A stretch of DNA of 64,000 nt. It comes from JAJRXG01 sp964640065. Its GTDB lineage: Bacteria > Bacteroidota > Bacteroidia > Chitinophagales > Saprospiraceae. The position numbers and the translations under genes are program-made. Shown here piece by piece: positions 49,504 to 57,992 of the stretch (positions are counted from its first letter, which is position 1; the number at the start of each line of letters is the position of its first letter). The notes under the pieces are model-generated. The model was not told where the DNA came from. It saw only the letters and a list, made by a program, of their open reading frames with translations, and ran no database searches. Location of the stretch: positions 11,310-75,309 of the forward strand of contig CAZXIE010000002.1 of the NCBI GenBank assembly GCA_964640065.1, written 5' to 3'.

Positions 49504-51672
49504 ATGCACTCGTACACAAGTTATCTGGCAGTCCTTTTTGTTCTATTACTTGCCAGTTGTAAAACCTCAGAACCATTTTCTGAAGTGGGTGCTCACACAA
49601 CTTCTTTTCTTGCGGCAGATGACAGCTTTCGGTTTTTAGAACAAGACACTAGCAAAGCTTTTCTGACCTTTGCAGAACAAGAAAACGCTAAGTTTTCTGC
49701 GGCTTTTGACAAATTACCACACACGAGTAGCATCGATTCTTATATAAAAAATATAAGCACCAAGAATATCTCGGACCTCAAATCAATTAAAATAACTAGT
49801 AAAGGAGAGCATTATTATCTTAAAAAGCTTGATGATTCTAAAGAGCACATTTTGTTTAAGAAAGAACAATTTGATTCAGATGAAAAAATAGTTTTTGATC
49901 CGAATAAGCGGTTGCCCAAAGGAGAGAAAATAGTATACATCAACCCTTCTTGGGACGGATCAAAAATTGCTCTTGGTTTTTCAAGAGACGATTCAGATGT
50001 CGCCACGATTAGAATACTAGATTTAACTAACAATGAGCTCCTGCTCTATGAGTTTAAAAATTCTAAACCCAATGTTCTAGGTGGTGTAGAGTGGTTACCT
50101 GATAATCATGGGATTATATATACCTACGTTCCTGTGGTTGACCCTCAAGATGAAAACTATAGATTAAACTCTGAAGTTCGTCTATGCTCTTGGAGTGAAG
50201 GAGCACTAAAAACCAAAACCCTCTTCACAAAGGAGATTGTAAAAGATTTAAACTATAAAATAAATAGTAAAGACTATCCCATTGCTTCTATAACTAGCCC
50301 TTCTTCTATTTATCTTCTATGCGAAATAGCCAATACAGATAGAAACAGAGATACGTATTTTATAAAATTAGATGACGTACTAAATGGTAAAAAGAATTGG
50401 AATATACTATGGACTAAAGAAGAAAAAATAAGATCTTTTCAAGTTGCTAAAAATGACCTGTACTTCCTAACGAGTAAGGAAAATCGGTTTTTTGATGTTT
50501 GTGCAATAGATCTCGATAAACCTAACCCCATACAGGATATAAAAACTCTTTATAGTGGGAATGAATCCAAGATAGTAGAGGAACTTGAAGTAGTAGATTC
50601 GAATAATATTTTTATAGTAACAATGAAGAATGGCATTGAGGCAAATATTTTGCATTTCAATTCTTCATCTGTTTCTAGTATAGATGTTGGCTTTCAAGCT
50701 GGGCGAATTGATTTGTCTAAATCAGGAATAGGTTCCTCAGATTTGTGGATAGAGGCGGAAGGGTGGACCGAGCCCAGGCAGAGGCTTCGTTATAACATTG
50801 AAGCAAGGTCAATAATTGCTGCAGATTTACAAGAAAATGATCTTTTGGATCTGAATTTCGGTTTAGCTCTCGAGGAAATAGAAGTTCCTGCTTCAGATGG
50901 AGAATTAGTGCCGCTTTCCATTATATATAAAAAGGGCTTGGAGCATAAGAAACCCAAGAGACTGATATTAGCAGCATATGGTTCTTATGGCTTTACTTAC
51001 AGTCCTAGATATTATACTTTTCTCCATAAGTGGTATAATGCTGGAGGAGTATTTGCGGTGGCGCATGTGCGTGGTGGAGGTGAAAAAGGTGAAGGTTGGC
51101 ATCTCGCTGGTAAAAAGAAAACAAAATCCAATACCTGGAAAGATGTTATTGATTGTTCCGAATATCTTATAAGTAATGGATATACAGACCCTAACAATCT
51201 CGTTCTTTATGGCGCTAGTGCTGGTGGTATCGCTTTGGGTAGAGCGATAACAGAACGACCAGATCTTTATAAGGCAGCAACAATTATAGTGGGTTCCTTA
51301 AATATTTCTAGAATGGTCGATTATCCTTCGGGAAGAAATGCAATTGCAGAGTTTGGAGACCCAAAGGACGAACTTGAGAAAAAATATCTTGAAGAAATGG
51401 ATCCTTACCTCCATATAGAAAATGGTAACGATTATCCAGCTCTCTTTCTCACTGGAGGAATGCATGACCTTCGTGTTCGCCCTTGGCAGCCAGCTAAATT
51501 CGGAGCAAAAATTAGAGCGAGTTCTACGTCTGGCAATCCTGTTTTTATAAAAATAGCTTTAGATGGTGGACACGGTGCTCAAGGTGCAAAATTTAGAAGA
51601 GAGCTAGCCGAGATAGTTAGCTTCTCTCTCTGGCAAACAGGTCACCCTGATTATCAACCATTGTCAAATTGA
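49504..51672 (+). CDS. Prolyl oligopeptidase family (S9) lipoprotein
   Basis: The 722-residue serine peptidase begins with a lipoprotein signal peptide (LLLASC, Cys near 19). The N-terminal 400 residues form a propeller-like domain. The alpha/beta-hydrolase catalytic domain holds RGGGEKGEGWH, the nucleophile in GASAGG, the Asp in GMHDLRVRPWQ and the His in DGGHGAQG, arranged as in S9A prolyl oligopeptidases. It probably cleaves proline-containing oligopeptides in the periplasm. The coding sequence from about 50200 to 50700 is more AT-rich than its neighbours, with many Asn, Lys and Ile codons. Confidence 0.93.
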   Translation: MHSYTSYLAVLFVLLLASCKTSEPFSEVGAHTTSFLAADDSFRFLEQDTSKAFLTFAEQENAKFSAAFDKLPHTSSIDSYIKNISTKNISDLKSIKITSKGEHYYLKKLDDSKEHILFKKEQFDSDEKIVFDPNKRLPKGEKIVYINPSWDGSKIALGFSRDDSDVATIRILDLTNNELLLYEFKNSKPNVLGGVEWLPDNHGIIYTYVPVVDPQDENYRLNSEVRLCSWSEGALKTKTLFTKEIVKDLNYKINSKDYPIASITSPSSIYLLCEIANTDRNRDTYFIKLDDVLNGKKNWNILWTKEEKIRSFQVAKNDLYFLTSKENRFFDVCAIDLDKPNPIQDIKTLYSGNESKIVEELEVVDSNNIFIVTMKNGIEANILHFNSSSVSSIDVGFQAGRIDLSKSGIGSSDLWIEAEGWTEPRQRLRYNIEARSIIAADLQENDLLDLNFGLALEEIEVPASDGELVPLSIIYKKGLEHKKPKRLILAAYGSYGFTYSPRYYTFLHKWYNAGGVFAVAHVRGGGEKGEGWHLAGKKKTKSNTWKDVIDCSEYLISNGYTDPNNLVLYGASAGGIALGRAITERPDLYKAATIIVGSLNISRMVDYPSGRNAIAEFGDPKDELEKKYLEEMDPYLHIENGNDYPALFLTGGMHDLRVRPWQPAKFGAKIRASSTSGNPVFIKIALDGGHGAQGAKFRRELAEIVSFSLWQTGHPDYQPLSN

Positions 51673-51694
51673 TTTTTTAGAAGATAGTAGACGT

Positions 51695-53470
51695 TTAAAA
51701 TGAGGGATACCCAACATCCTTTATCACCTCCTCCGCTATCCCCCTCTTCAACTCTTTCACATTCACCAGCGGATAAGAACAGAACTTTCGGATAGCTGAC
51801 ACATAGCCAGCTTGCTTCTCCGGTAAAACAAAAGAACCAACGGCTTCTAGTGCTTGCTGATAGATGCGATCATTGGCTCCTCTCAAGAAAACTTGAGTAA
51901 TGGCTTCTTTAGTTGCTGAAGGATGTTTTTGGGTACGGAGATATGTTGATTCTGCCAGATAGGTGTCTGTCAAGATATTAGCTAGGTTCATAAGTATCTC
52001 TTGCTCGTGCTTCATGTTGATCTTGCCCTTCATGGCAAGTTGAGCAACTGATCCTATGAGCATAAGCCCTACTTTCTTAAAGTTTTGAACCGCTTTTAAC
52101 TCTGGGCTTTTACTCAAATCTTCTGTTTGTAAGCCAGAGAGTAGCTCCTGTTGTATCTTCAAAGCTGGAGTCGCAATATCTAGGTGCCCCTTCATCGCTC
52201 TCTTAAATACAAGATTGAGCATGAGCATCCGGTTGATCTCATTTGTGCCTTCGTAGATCTTAGCTATGCGGCTATCTCTATAGCTTCTGGCGGCGAGTGT
52301 TTCTTCACTAAAACCCATCCCTCCGTGGATTTGTACACATTCGTCAGCGACCATATTGACATTGTCTGAAGAGCAGATCTTTAAAATACTACTTTCTAGT
52401 GCGTACTCTTCTGCAGCATTGAGCTTTGATTCTGCATAAGACTGCCCTTCCTCTTTGAGCTGGGCGATGTGGTCTTGGATGAGTCCTGACGTTCTGTATA
52501 CTGCAGACTCTACGGCATATGTCTGTAGGGCTTGCTCTGCTAGTTTTGATTGTATGGCTCCAAATGATGCTATAGGCTGACCGAACTGTACACGTTCATT
52601 TGCGTAGTTTGATGATAGTTTGATGATGCCTTTGGCACCTCCTAGGGCCATTGGACCTATCTTATATCGACCTGTATTGAGTACATTAAAAGCTATTTGG
52701 TGTCCCTCTCCTTGTTCTCCAAGGAGATTCTCTACAGGTACTTTTACGTTTTCAAAGAACACTTGTCTAGTCGAAGATCCTTTGATACCTAACTTCTTCT
52801 CTTCTGCTCCCAAAGACAATCCTTCCCATCCTTTTTCAACTATAAAGCCCGTAAAGTCCTTACTGTCTATCTTGGCAAAAACAATAAAGACATCTCCAAA
52901 TCCAGCATTGGATATCCACATCTTTTGTCCATTGAGGATATAGTGTTTTCCGTCTGCTGAAAGTTCTGCTTTGGTCTTCGCTGCTAGAGCGTCTGACCCA
53001 GATGATGGTTCCGTGAGACAGTAACAGGCTACCTTGTCACCACTGATAAGTCCGGGTAGATATTTTTTCTTTTGTTCCTCAGTACCGAAGTATAAGATCG
53101 GTAGCATGCCGATCCCCGTGTGTGCTCCAAATGTTGTTGAAAACGCTGCTGTTCTACCTATGAGTTCCGCAACTATAGTGTTGGTGTTAGTATCCATCTC
53201 CATTCCGCCATATTCTTCTGGCATATGTGTACCTAGTAATCCTAACTCTCCTAGCTTCTGTAGCAAGTCTCTATTAAGATCATGCTCACCGTGTTCTAGT
53301 CTATCTGCCAGGGGTTCATAATCTTGCTCCACGAACTGCGCAGTGGTATCGGCGACCATGTTCTGTTCTTCAGAAAAATCCTCCGGTGTGAAGGTTTCTT
53401 GTGCTGAGCTTTCTTGAAGAAGAAAGTGTGCTCCTTTTAACAAAGCTTTATTGACAGTCTCTGTAGACAT
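51695..53470 (-). CDS. Acyl-CoA dehydrogenase family protein
   Basis: The FAD enzyme catalyses alpha,beta-dehydrogenation of acyl-CoA thioesters in beta-oxidation. The 591-residue protein is longer than medium-chain enzymes (about 380) and resembles the VLCAD/ACAD9 type, with an added C-terminal helical domain of about 150 residues. Motifs include CYCLTEPSSGSD (FAD and substrate contact), QMWISNAGFGDVF-like QKMWISNAG, and the catalytic-base region KIYEGTNEINR, with IHGGMGFSEE before it. It is convergent with the prolyl oligopeptidase. The electron acceptor is presumably ETF. Confidence 0.95.
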   Translation of the reverse strand: MSTETVNKALLKGAHFLLQESSAQETFTPEDFSEEQNMVADTTAQFVEQDYEPLADRLEHGEHDLNRDLLQKLGELGLLGTHMPEEYGGMEMDTNTNTIVAELIGRTAAFSTTFGAHTGIGMLPILYFGTEEQKKKYLPGLISGDKVACYCLTEPSSGSDALAAKTKAELSADGKHYILNGQKMWISNAGFGDVFIVFAKIDSKDFTGFIVEKGWEGLSLGAEEKKLGIKGSSTRQVFFENVKVPVENLLGEQGEGHQIAFNVLNTGRYKIGPMALGGAKGIIKLSSNYANERVQFGQPIASFGAIQSKLAEQALQTYAVESAVYRTSGLIQDHIAQLKEEGQSYAESKLNAAEEYALESSILKICSSDNVNMVADECVQIHGGMGFSEETLAARSYRDSRIAKIYEGTNEINRMLMLNLVFKRAMKGHLDIATPALKIQQELLSGLQTEDLSKSPELKAVQNFKKVGLMLIGSVAQLAMKGKINMKHEQEILMNLANILTDTYLAESTYLRTQKHPSATKEAITQVFLRGANDRIYQQALEAVGSFVLPEKQAGYVSAIRKFCSYPLVNVKELKRGIAEEVIKDVGYPSF

Positions 53471-53696
53471 AATTATTAACTGTGGGTTAATTAAAGTATT
53501 AGTATATATAACCGCAAAATAGGTGTTTGTTCATCTAGCAGCAAGAAAAAAATTCAAAAACTTTACTTTGAGTTAATATTCTGGTTTTTACATGTCGTAT
53601 ACCTTACAATCTGTTCTTGGAGTCTTGCTTATCATTTGTAATATTTGTGAGCACAGCGAAACGCTAAAACTTTATTTCAACACTATAATTTGTCAC

Positions 53697-54497
53697 ATGA
53701 AATTATTCGGTACTACCTTTTTTATCTTTCTCCTCCTAGCATCATTTACAACACAAATCGCAGCTCAAGAAAAAACTGTTGCTGGTTTATATAATGATGG
53801 TCTCGCCAAACTAAAGGCTAAAGACTACGAAGGCGGCCTTGCTCTTATGGAAGAAGCTCTTGCCAAAGCAGGTCCCGATGATCAGAAGGTAATAGGCTTA
53901 GCCAAAAAGAATGGTGCAGTTGCAGCATACAATGTGGGCAACGCTAAGCGCAAAGCAAAAGATTATGAAGGTGCTGCGATGATGTACAACAAAGGGATAG
54001 AAAACAATCCGAGCAATACCTCTAACATGGAAGGTCTCGCTCGTATCCTAGATGAGCAAGGTTCTCTCCTAGAGGCAACTAAGGCTTATATCGATGCAGC
54101 AAGCAAAGCAAAAGCAGGAACAGAAAAAAGCAAAGACAAAAAAGCGGCGAGCAGACTGAAGAGAGCAAAAACTTTGGTTGGCAAAATGTTCGTAGCTAAG
54201 TCATATGCTGATGCCATAGCCGGTGGAGATGCTTATCTCGCTGTGGAGAAAGAAGCCGAAGTACATTACTATGTGTCTCGCTCTCAAGCAGAGTCTGGAG
54301 ACTCTGAAAAAGCAGTGATGCATGCTGAGCAAGCTATCGCACTATCTGCTGCACCTGAAGACAAATACTTCTACGCACATGCTTCTCAACTAGAGAAGGT
54401 GGGCAAGAATGCAGAAGCAATCGCTTCGTATAAAAAGATAACAGGAGAGAAGTACAAGGCTCAAGCCGAGTATCGCATCTCACAGCTAGGAGGATAA
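53697..54497 (+). CDS. Exported tetratricopeptide repeat protein
   Basis: The 266-residue protein has a signal peptide (MKLFGTTFFIFLLLASFTTQ, cleavage near AAQ). It is followed by five to six TPR-like helical pairs, recognisable from LYNDGLAKLKAKDYEGGLAL, AYNVGNAKRKAKDYEGAAMM and YVSRSQAESGDSEKAVMHAE. It is rich in Ala and Lys. TPR units mediate protein-protein contacts; the partner is unknown. ATG 53697 gives the signal peptide; a longer frame from 53592 has no support. A strong terminator follows. Confidence 0.88.
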   Translation: MKLFGTTFFIFLLLASFTTQIAAQEKTVAGLYNDGLAKLKAKDYEGGLALMEEALAKAGPDDQKVIGLAKKNGAVAAYNVGNAKRKAKDYEGAAMMYNKGIENNPSNTSNMEGLARILDEQGSLLEATKAYIDAASKAKAGTEKSKDKKAASRLKRAKTLVGKMFVAKSYADAIAGGDAYLAVEKEAEVHYYVSRSQAESGDSEKAVMHAEQAIALSAAPEDKYFYAHASQLEKVGKNAEAIASYKKITGEKYKAQAEYRISQLGG

Positions 54498-54533
54498 GAT
54501 AATCACTCTCTTAATAGCTGAGTAAAACAAAGA

Positions 54534-54567
54534 AGCCACTGGATTCCTCCAGTGGCTTTTCTTTTTT
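54534..54567. terminator. Bidirectional rho-independent terminator
   Basis: AGCCACTGGA and TCCAGTGGCT form a perfect ten-pair stem with a TTCC loop, followed by TTTTCTTTTTT on the plus strand. The minus side is T-rich too (TTCTTTGTTTT). It separates the convergent TPR and PGI/PMI genes. Confidence 0.9.
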
Positions 54568-55555
54568 AAACCTTTCCAAGTTCTGACTTGAGAAAGTCGA
54601 TAACATCGACTTCGATAGCATCTTGATCTCTTAGTTGAGAAAGATACCATGAGACCCAATCTCCTAAGTGTACCAGATACATAAGTCGTTGAACCAAGTC
54701 TGTGCCTTTAGAGTAGACATTGATGATATTAGGCGTAAGCTTTTTGATGATCTTTTGATTGATCTCCATACGTATCTGATTGCGCTTATAATCATCAGCA
54801 TTACGTAGATAAAGCACAACTAATTCTTTGTTTTTGTCCTTCCAGCCAACGAGTTCATTGTGGTTCATTTCTGGGATGACATGGTGCCAACATAGTTTCT
54901 TAGAGTTTTCATTGATCTGTTGTCTGAGTCTGACAGCTGCAGGCTCTATGCGATCTTCACAATAGATAATCGGCATCTTATGCTGTAGTTTCTTCGCTAT
55001 GCTTCGTGCCGATCTTTTGATTGAAGAGCTTTCTTTACCAATTAGCTTGACTGACTTATTAATAGACTTGATAGATTTATCAGAAATAAATCCTAAGTGG
55101 GTTAATACTGCGAGTTGTGCTACTGTAGAATATCCTAGACAAGCTCTAGGTGAAGGCCAGTCTCCTGGCACCTGGATAAAGTCATAGTTTTTGCGCTTAG
55201 CTGCTTTGATCAATTTTCCTCCTGAAGAGATCACTATGATTTTGGCTCCTGTTTTTTCGATCTGCTTAAATGAAGCAATCGTCTCTTCTGTATTACCAGA
55301 GTAGCTTGATATGATCGCTAGTGTGTTCTTATCAACGTAGCTAGGAATTTTATACCCCTTGCTCACGAGATATGGCACTTCTGCTTCTTGTCTTATGATC
55401 GCTGCGACAAAATCAGCCCCGATACCCGAACCTCCTAGACCAGCTACAAATATTTTATTGATCTTAGATTTTGGTTTTCTAATTTTTGCCGCCTTACCTA
55501 TTTCTACAGCTTCTGTAAGTTGCTCTCCAAATCGAGCTATTAGCTTATCCATCAT
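54566..55555 (-). CDS. Bifunctional phosphoglucose/phosphomannose isomerase
   Basis: The enzyme interconverts fructose 6-phosphate with glucose 6-phosphate and mannose 6-phosphate, linking glycolysis to nucleotide-mannose supply. The 329-residue SIS-domain protein has AGLGGSGIGAD (about 40-50), the SYSGNTEET sugar-phosphate loop, PRACLGYST and the family-specific MNHNELVGW with its catalytic His and Glu. It belongs to the archaeal-type PGI/PMI group. A consensus -7 box lies upstream at 55593-55600. Confidence 0.93.
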   Translation of the reverse strand: MMDKLIARFGEQLTEAVEIGKAAKIRKPKSKINKIFVAGLGGSGIGADFVAAIIRQEAEVPYLVSKGYKIPSYVDKNTLAIISSYSGNTEETIASFKQIEKTGAKIIVISSGGKLIKAAKRKNYDFIQVPGDWPSPRACLGYSTVAQLAVLTHLGFISDKSIKSINKSVKLIGKESSSIKRSARSIAKKLQHKMPIIYCEDRIEPAAVRLRQQINENSKKLCWHHVIPEMNHNELVGWKDKNKELVVLYLRNADDYKRNQIRMEINQKIIKKLTPNIINVYSKGTDLVQRLMYLVHLGDWVSWYLSQLRDQDAIEVDVIDFLKSELGKV

Positions 55556-55592
55556 GATGTATACCTTTTATTTTAATTTGATGACAAACACA

Positions 55593-55600
55593 CAAAGATA
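55593..55600 (-). promoter_or_regulatory. -7 box TATCTTTG of the PGI/PMI gene
   Basis: This is an exact TAnnTTTG match on the minus strand, 37 bases before the ATG at 55555. It leaves a 33-base leader and lies in the 57-base gap shared with divergent yraN. Confidence 0.6.
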
Positions 55601-55612
55601 GAATTATGACCC

Positions 55613-55975
55613 ATGGAGAGTTATGATCTAGGAGCTAAAGGAGAAGAAATCGCAAAAAAGTATCTCATTTCTATTGGACATGAAATCCTAGAGAAGCAAT
55701 GGAGATATAATAAAGCTGAAGTAGATTTAATCAGTATGATCGACGGTGTGCTCATCTTTATAGAGGTCAAAACTCGGACCTCTGAGTACTTCGGACCACC
55801 TGAAGAATTCGTTACTGCTAAGAAGCAACGACTCATGACAGCAGCAGCCTCAGCCTACATGCAAAAGATTGGTCACGAGTGGACTATCCGATTTGATATC
55901 ATCTCTATCATTATCCCAACCGAAAACAAACACTCCGTTCACCACTTCAAGGATGCATTCTTCCTGGGCCTATAA
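55613..55975 (+). CDS. YraN family (UPF0102) endonuclease-fold protein
   Basis: The 120-residue protein has a restriction-endonuclease-like fold. The family core is visible: GAKGEEIAKKYLISIGHEIL, then EVDLISMIDGVLIFIEVKTR with the Asp, Glu and Lys of a PD-(D/E)xK site, then KKQRLMTAAASAYM. Biochemical function in bacteria is not established; a nuclease role in DNA or Holliday-junction processing is often proposed. It is divergent from PGI/PMI. Confidence 0.93.
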   Translation: MESYDLGAKGEEIAKKYLISIGHEILEKQWRYNKAEVDLISMIDGVLIFIEVKTRTSEYFGPPEEFVTAKKQRLMTAAASAYMQKIGHEWTIRFDIISIIIPTENKHSVHHFKDAFFLGL

Positions 55976-56079
55976 GTTGATTTATCAATTGATATCTGAA
56001 AATTCATAATATAATGACAATCAATATTTTAAAGCAAGAGTTAACAAGACAGATATTCTTTTGTTTGATATATCAACTA

Positions 56080-57555
56080 TTATAACAGGCTTTCTATTTG
56101 CTCTTTCCATCGTCCATAGAGCTCTTTGTATTCTTCACTTTTTTGAGGATCTGGATCTATACACTTTCGTAAATGAAGGCCTGAAAAAGCCTCTTGTAAA
56201 TTGTAATAACCCAATCCTATGCCCGCTCCTCTTGCTGCTCCTTGCGATCCATCAGTGTCATATAGTTCTATAGAAGCTCCTGTGAGATTAGCTATAGCTT
56301 CTTGAAAAAGATCACTAAGGAAAAGGTTAGCCTTCCCTGCTCTTAAGACTTTGGGTTCTATACCTAGAGTACGCATGACTTCTGTCCCATAATTTAAAGA
56401 GCACGCGATGCCTTCTTGAACCGCACGATACAAGTGGCCTTGATCATGAATGTTAAACTGGAGTCCTTGAATCGAAGAACTAAGTTCTTTGTTTTGGAGG
56501 ATGCGCTCTGAACCATTTCCGAAAGGGAAAATCAATAAGCCCTCTGAGCCGATAGGTTTCTTTCTAGCGTGGGAGTTCATTTCTTCATATGACTTAGCCC
56601 CAGTAGTTCTCTTTACCCAGGCATTCAAGATGCCTGTCCCGTTGATACATAATAATATGCCAATGCGTTTCTGGTCATCTGTATGGTTCACGTGGGCAAA
56701 GGCGTTAACCCTAGAAAGGGGGTCGTTGGAAAGTGTATCATTAACTCCATATATCACACCGGAAGTGCCTGCTGTGGCAGCTAGCTCGCCAGGTTGAAGT
56801 ACATTGAGCGAAAGAGCATTATTAGGTTGGTCTCCTGCGCGATAGGTGATAGGTGTACCTTCCTTTAAGCCCAGTTCCTTGGCAGCAAGAGATGATAGTG
56901 TAGCTTGAACTCCAAAGGTTGGTACGATATCCGGAATCAAATCTTTCGTTAGTCCCAACGACTCTAAGACTTCTTCTGAGACATCTCCTGTCACAAAATC
57001 ATATAAGATACCTTCTGATAATCCACTGTAAGTGGTTGTCGTGCGACCTGACATCCTTAAGGCAATATAATCCCCGGGCAGCATGATCTTATGACACTTC
57101 TCAAAGACAGCCGCTTCGTTTTCTCTTACCCAAGCTGCTTTAGCTGCCGTGAAATTGCCTGGTGAGTTAAGTGTATGGTTGTGACAGTAGTCTTTTCCGA
57201 GTATTTTTTCCGCTTTGGTCCCTTGTCCAACAGCACGACTATCACACCATATGATAGAAGGTCTTAGCTCTTTATGCTCTTTATCTACCATAACCAAGCC
57301 ATGCATCTGATAACTGATACCTATAGCTTTGATATCACTAGAATCGACTTGGGCTTTACTAAGTAGCTCCTGAGTTACATTGATAATATGGGACCACCAG
57401 ATCGTGGGCTTTTGTTCTGCCCATCCAGGGTGATGGGCGATCATCGATAATTCTGTATTCGGGGATTGTGCCGAAGAGACCTCTTTATTAAGATCTGCAT
57501 GAAGCAAAGAAGCTTTGATAGATGAGCTTCCTATGTCGTAACCTATAAAATACAT
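56080..57555 (-). CDS. xylB: Xylulokinase (FGGY family carbohydrate kinase)
   Basis: The kinase phosphorylates D-xylulose to xylulose 5-phosphate for the pentose phosphate pathway. The roughly 491-residue protein has the ATPase-fold start YDIGSSSIKASL, the xylulokinase-type MHGLV substrate motif, IIWCDSRA, and the phosphate-2 region AATAGTSGVIYG. The C-terminal domain has the FGGY-type GSQGAARGAGIGLGY. No xylose isomerase or transporter gene lies nearby, so the natural sugar is less certain. ATG 57555 is preferred over the adjacent GTG 57558. Two mini-hairpin motif copies lie within it, and alternative hairpins lie just upstream. Confidence 0.9.
   Translation of the reverse strand: MYFIGYDIGSSSIKASLLHADLNKEVSSAQSPNTELSMIAHHPGWAEQKPTIWWSHIINVTQELLSKAQVDSSDIKAIGISYQMHGLVMVDKEHKELRPSIIWCDSRAVGQGTKAEKILGKDYCHNHTLNSPGNFTAAKAAWVRENEAAVFEKCHKIMLPGDYIALRMSGRTTTTYSGLSEGILYDFVTGDVSEEVLESLGLTKDLIPDIVPTFGVQATLSSLAAKELGLKEGTPITYRAGDQPNNALSLNVLQPGELAATAGTSGVIYGVNDTLSNDPLSRVNAFAHVNHTDDQKRIGILLCINGTGILNAWVKRTTGAKSYEEMNSHARKKPIGSEGLLIFPFGNGSERILQNKELSSSIQGLQFNIHDQGHLYRAVQEGIACSLNYGTEVMRTLGIEPKVLRAGKANLFLSDLFQEAIANLTGASIELYDTDGSQGAARGAGIGLGYYNLQEAFSGLHLRKCIDPDPQKSEEYKELYGRWKEQIESLL
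56162..56175 (-). repeat. Mini-hairpin motif copy 12 (A:T pair, GAAA loop)
   Basis: The minus strand reads CATTTACGAAAGTG, identical to 5968 and 24972. Here the xylulokinase frame reads it as His-Leu-Arg-Lys, unlike the other coding copies. Confidence 0.75.
56514..56527 (+). repeat. Mini-hairpin motif copy 13 (C:G pair, GAAA loop)
   Basis: The plus strand reads CATTTCCGAAAGGG, identical to the copy upstream of comM at 46174. It is inside the xylulokinase gene. Confidence 0.75.
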
Positions 57556-57556
57556 C

Positions 57557-57591
57557 ACAAGCTAGATTAGGTTGAGCTTGTAATATACAAG
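57557..57591 (-). promoter_or_regulatory. Mutually exclusive hairpins before the xylulokinase start
   Basis: On the minus strand, CTTGTA/TACAAG form one hairpin and ACAAGCT/AGCTTGT another. Both use the ACAAG segment, so only one can form. The second stem ends directly at the xylulokinase start codon. It could control initiation, or act as a weak terminator of the upstream gene. Confidence 0.35.
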
Positions 57592-57597
57592 ACCTAT

Positions 57598-57924
57598 TTA
57601 TTTGAAGAAGACACCTTTGTACGCGTCATAACCAGGCTTCACACCAAGGTGAATCAAAGTTCTCTTATAGTCAAAGGATCTACTGTCTATAACATAGACT
57701 TTAGCTGCTACAGCTTCTAAAAACTCCGGATTCTCTTCTTTCCAGGAGTTGGCTATCAGCCAAGCTGCACTATCTATTGTTTTCTTCCATTTGGTGCGAA
57801 CCTCTAGCTCTACATATATGATACCATGTTCATACTTCAGTAGTTTGCTGGAAAGCCCTTTTCCAACACGAAAAAACATGTCCGTTTTTATGAAGTGCTT
57901 ACGGTTGATCTCCTCGATATTCAT
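57598..57924 (-). CDS. Hypothetical cytoplasmic protein
   Basis: The 108-residue soluble protein has no signal peptide or membrane segment. I recognise no family. It is mixed alpha/beta, rich in Lys, with GIIYVELEVRTKWKKT and SAAWLIANSWKEENPEF as its most distinctive segments. I chose ATG 57924 over a TTG three codons upstream. It lies 42 bp before xylulokinase on the same strand and 68 bp after the coiled-coil protein, so the three may form a unit. Confidence 0.7.
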   Translation of the reverse strand: MNIEEINRKHFIKTDMFFRVGKGLSSKLLKYEHGIIYVELEVRTKWKKTIDSAAWLIANSWKEENPEFLEAVAAKVYVIDSRSFDYKRTLIHLGVKPGYDAYKGVFFK

Positions 57925-57992
57925 GCCTTGCAAAAGACATAAACTGTGCCATAGGCTTCATCACATATCCGAGGATTATAATATGACCGTTT

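Noticed and set aside
51051..51064. TATTTGCGGTGGCG in the prolyl oligopeptidase gene as a motif copy
   Set aside because: The flanks and the G:C pair match, but the loop is GGTG rather than GRAA, and the sequence encodes a conserved part of the catalytic domain.
49504..51672. Prolyl oligopeptidase gene as recent horizontal acquisition
   Set aside because: Part of it is more AT-rich, but there are no flanking mobile elements and the lipoprotein signal fits the host; composition alone is weak evidence.
55976..56079. Short 23-codon plus-strand frame and imperfect repeat GTTGATTTATC/GATATATCAAC in the yraN-xylB gap
   Set aside because: The frame has no promoter or coding character, and the repeat has a mismatch and wide spacing; likely AT-rich background.
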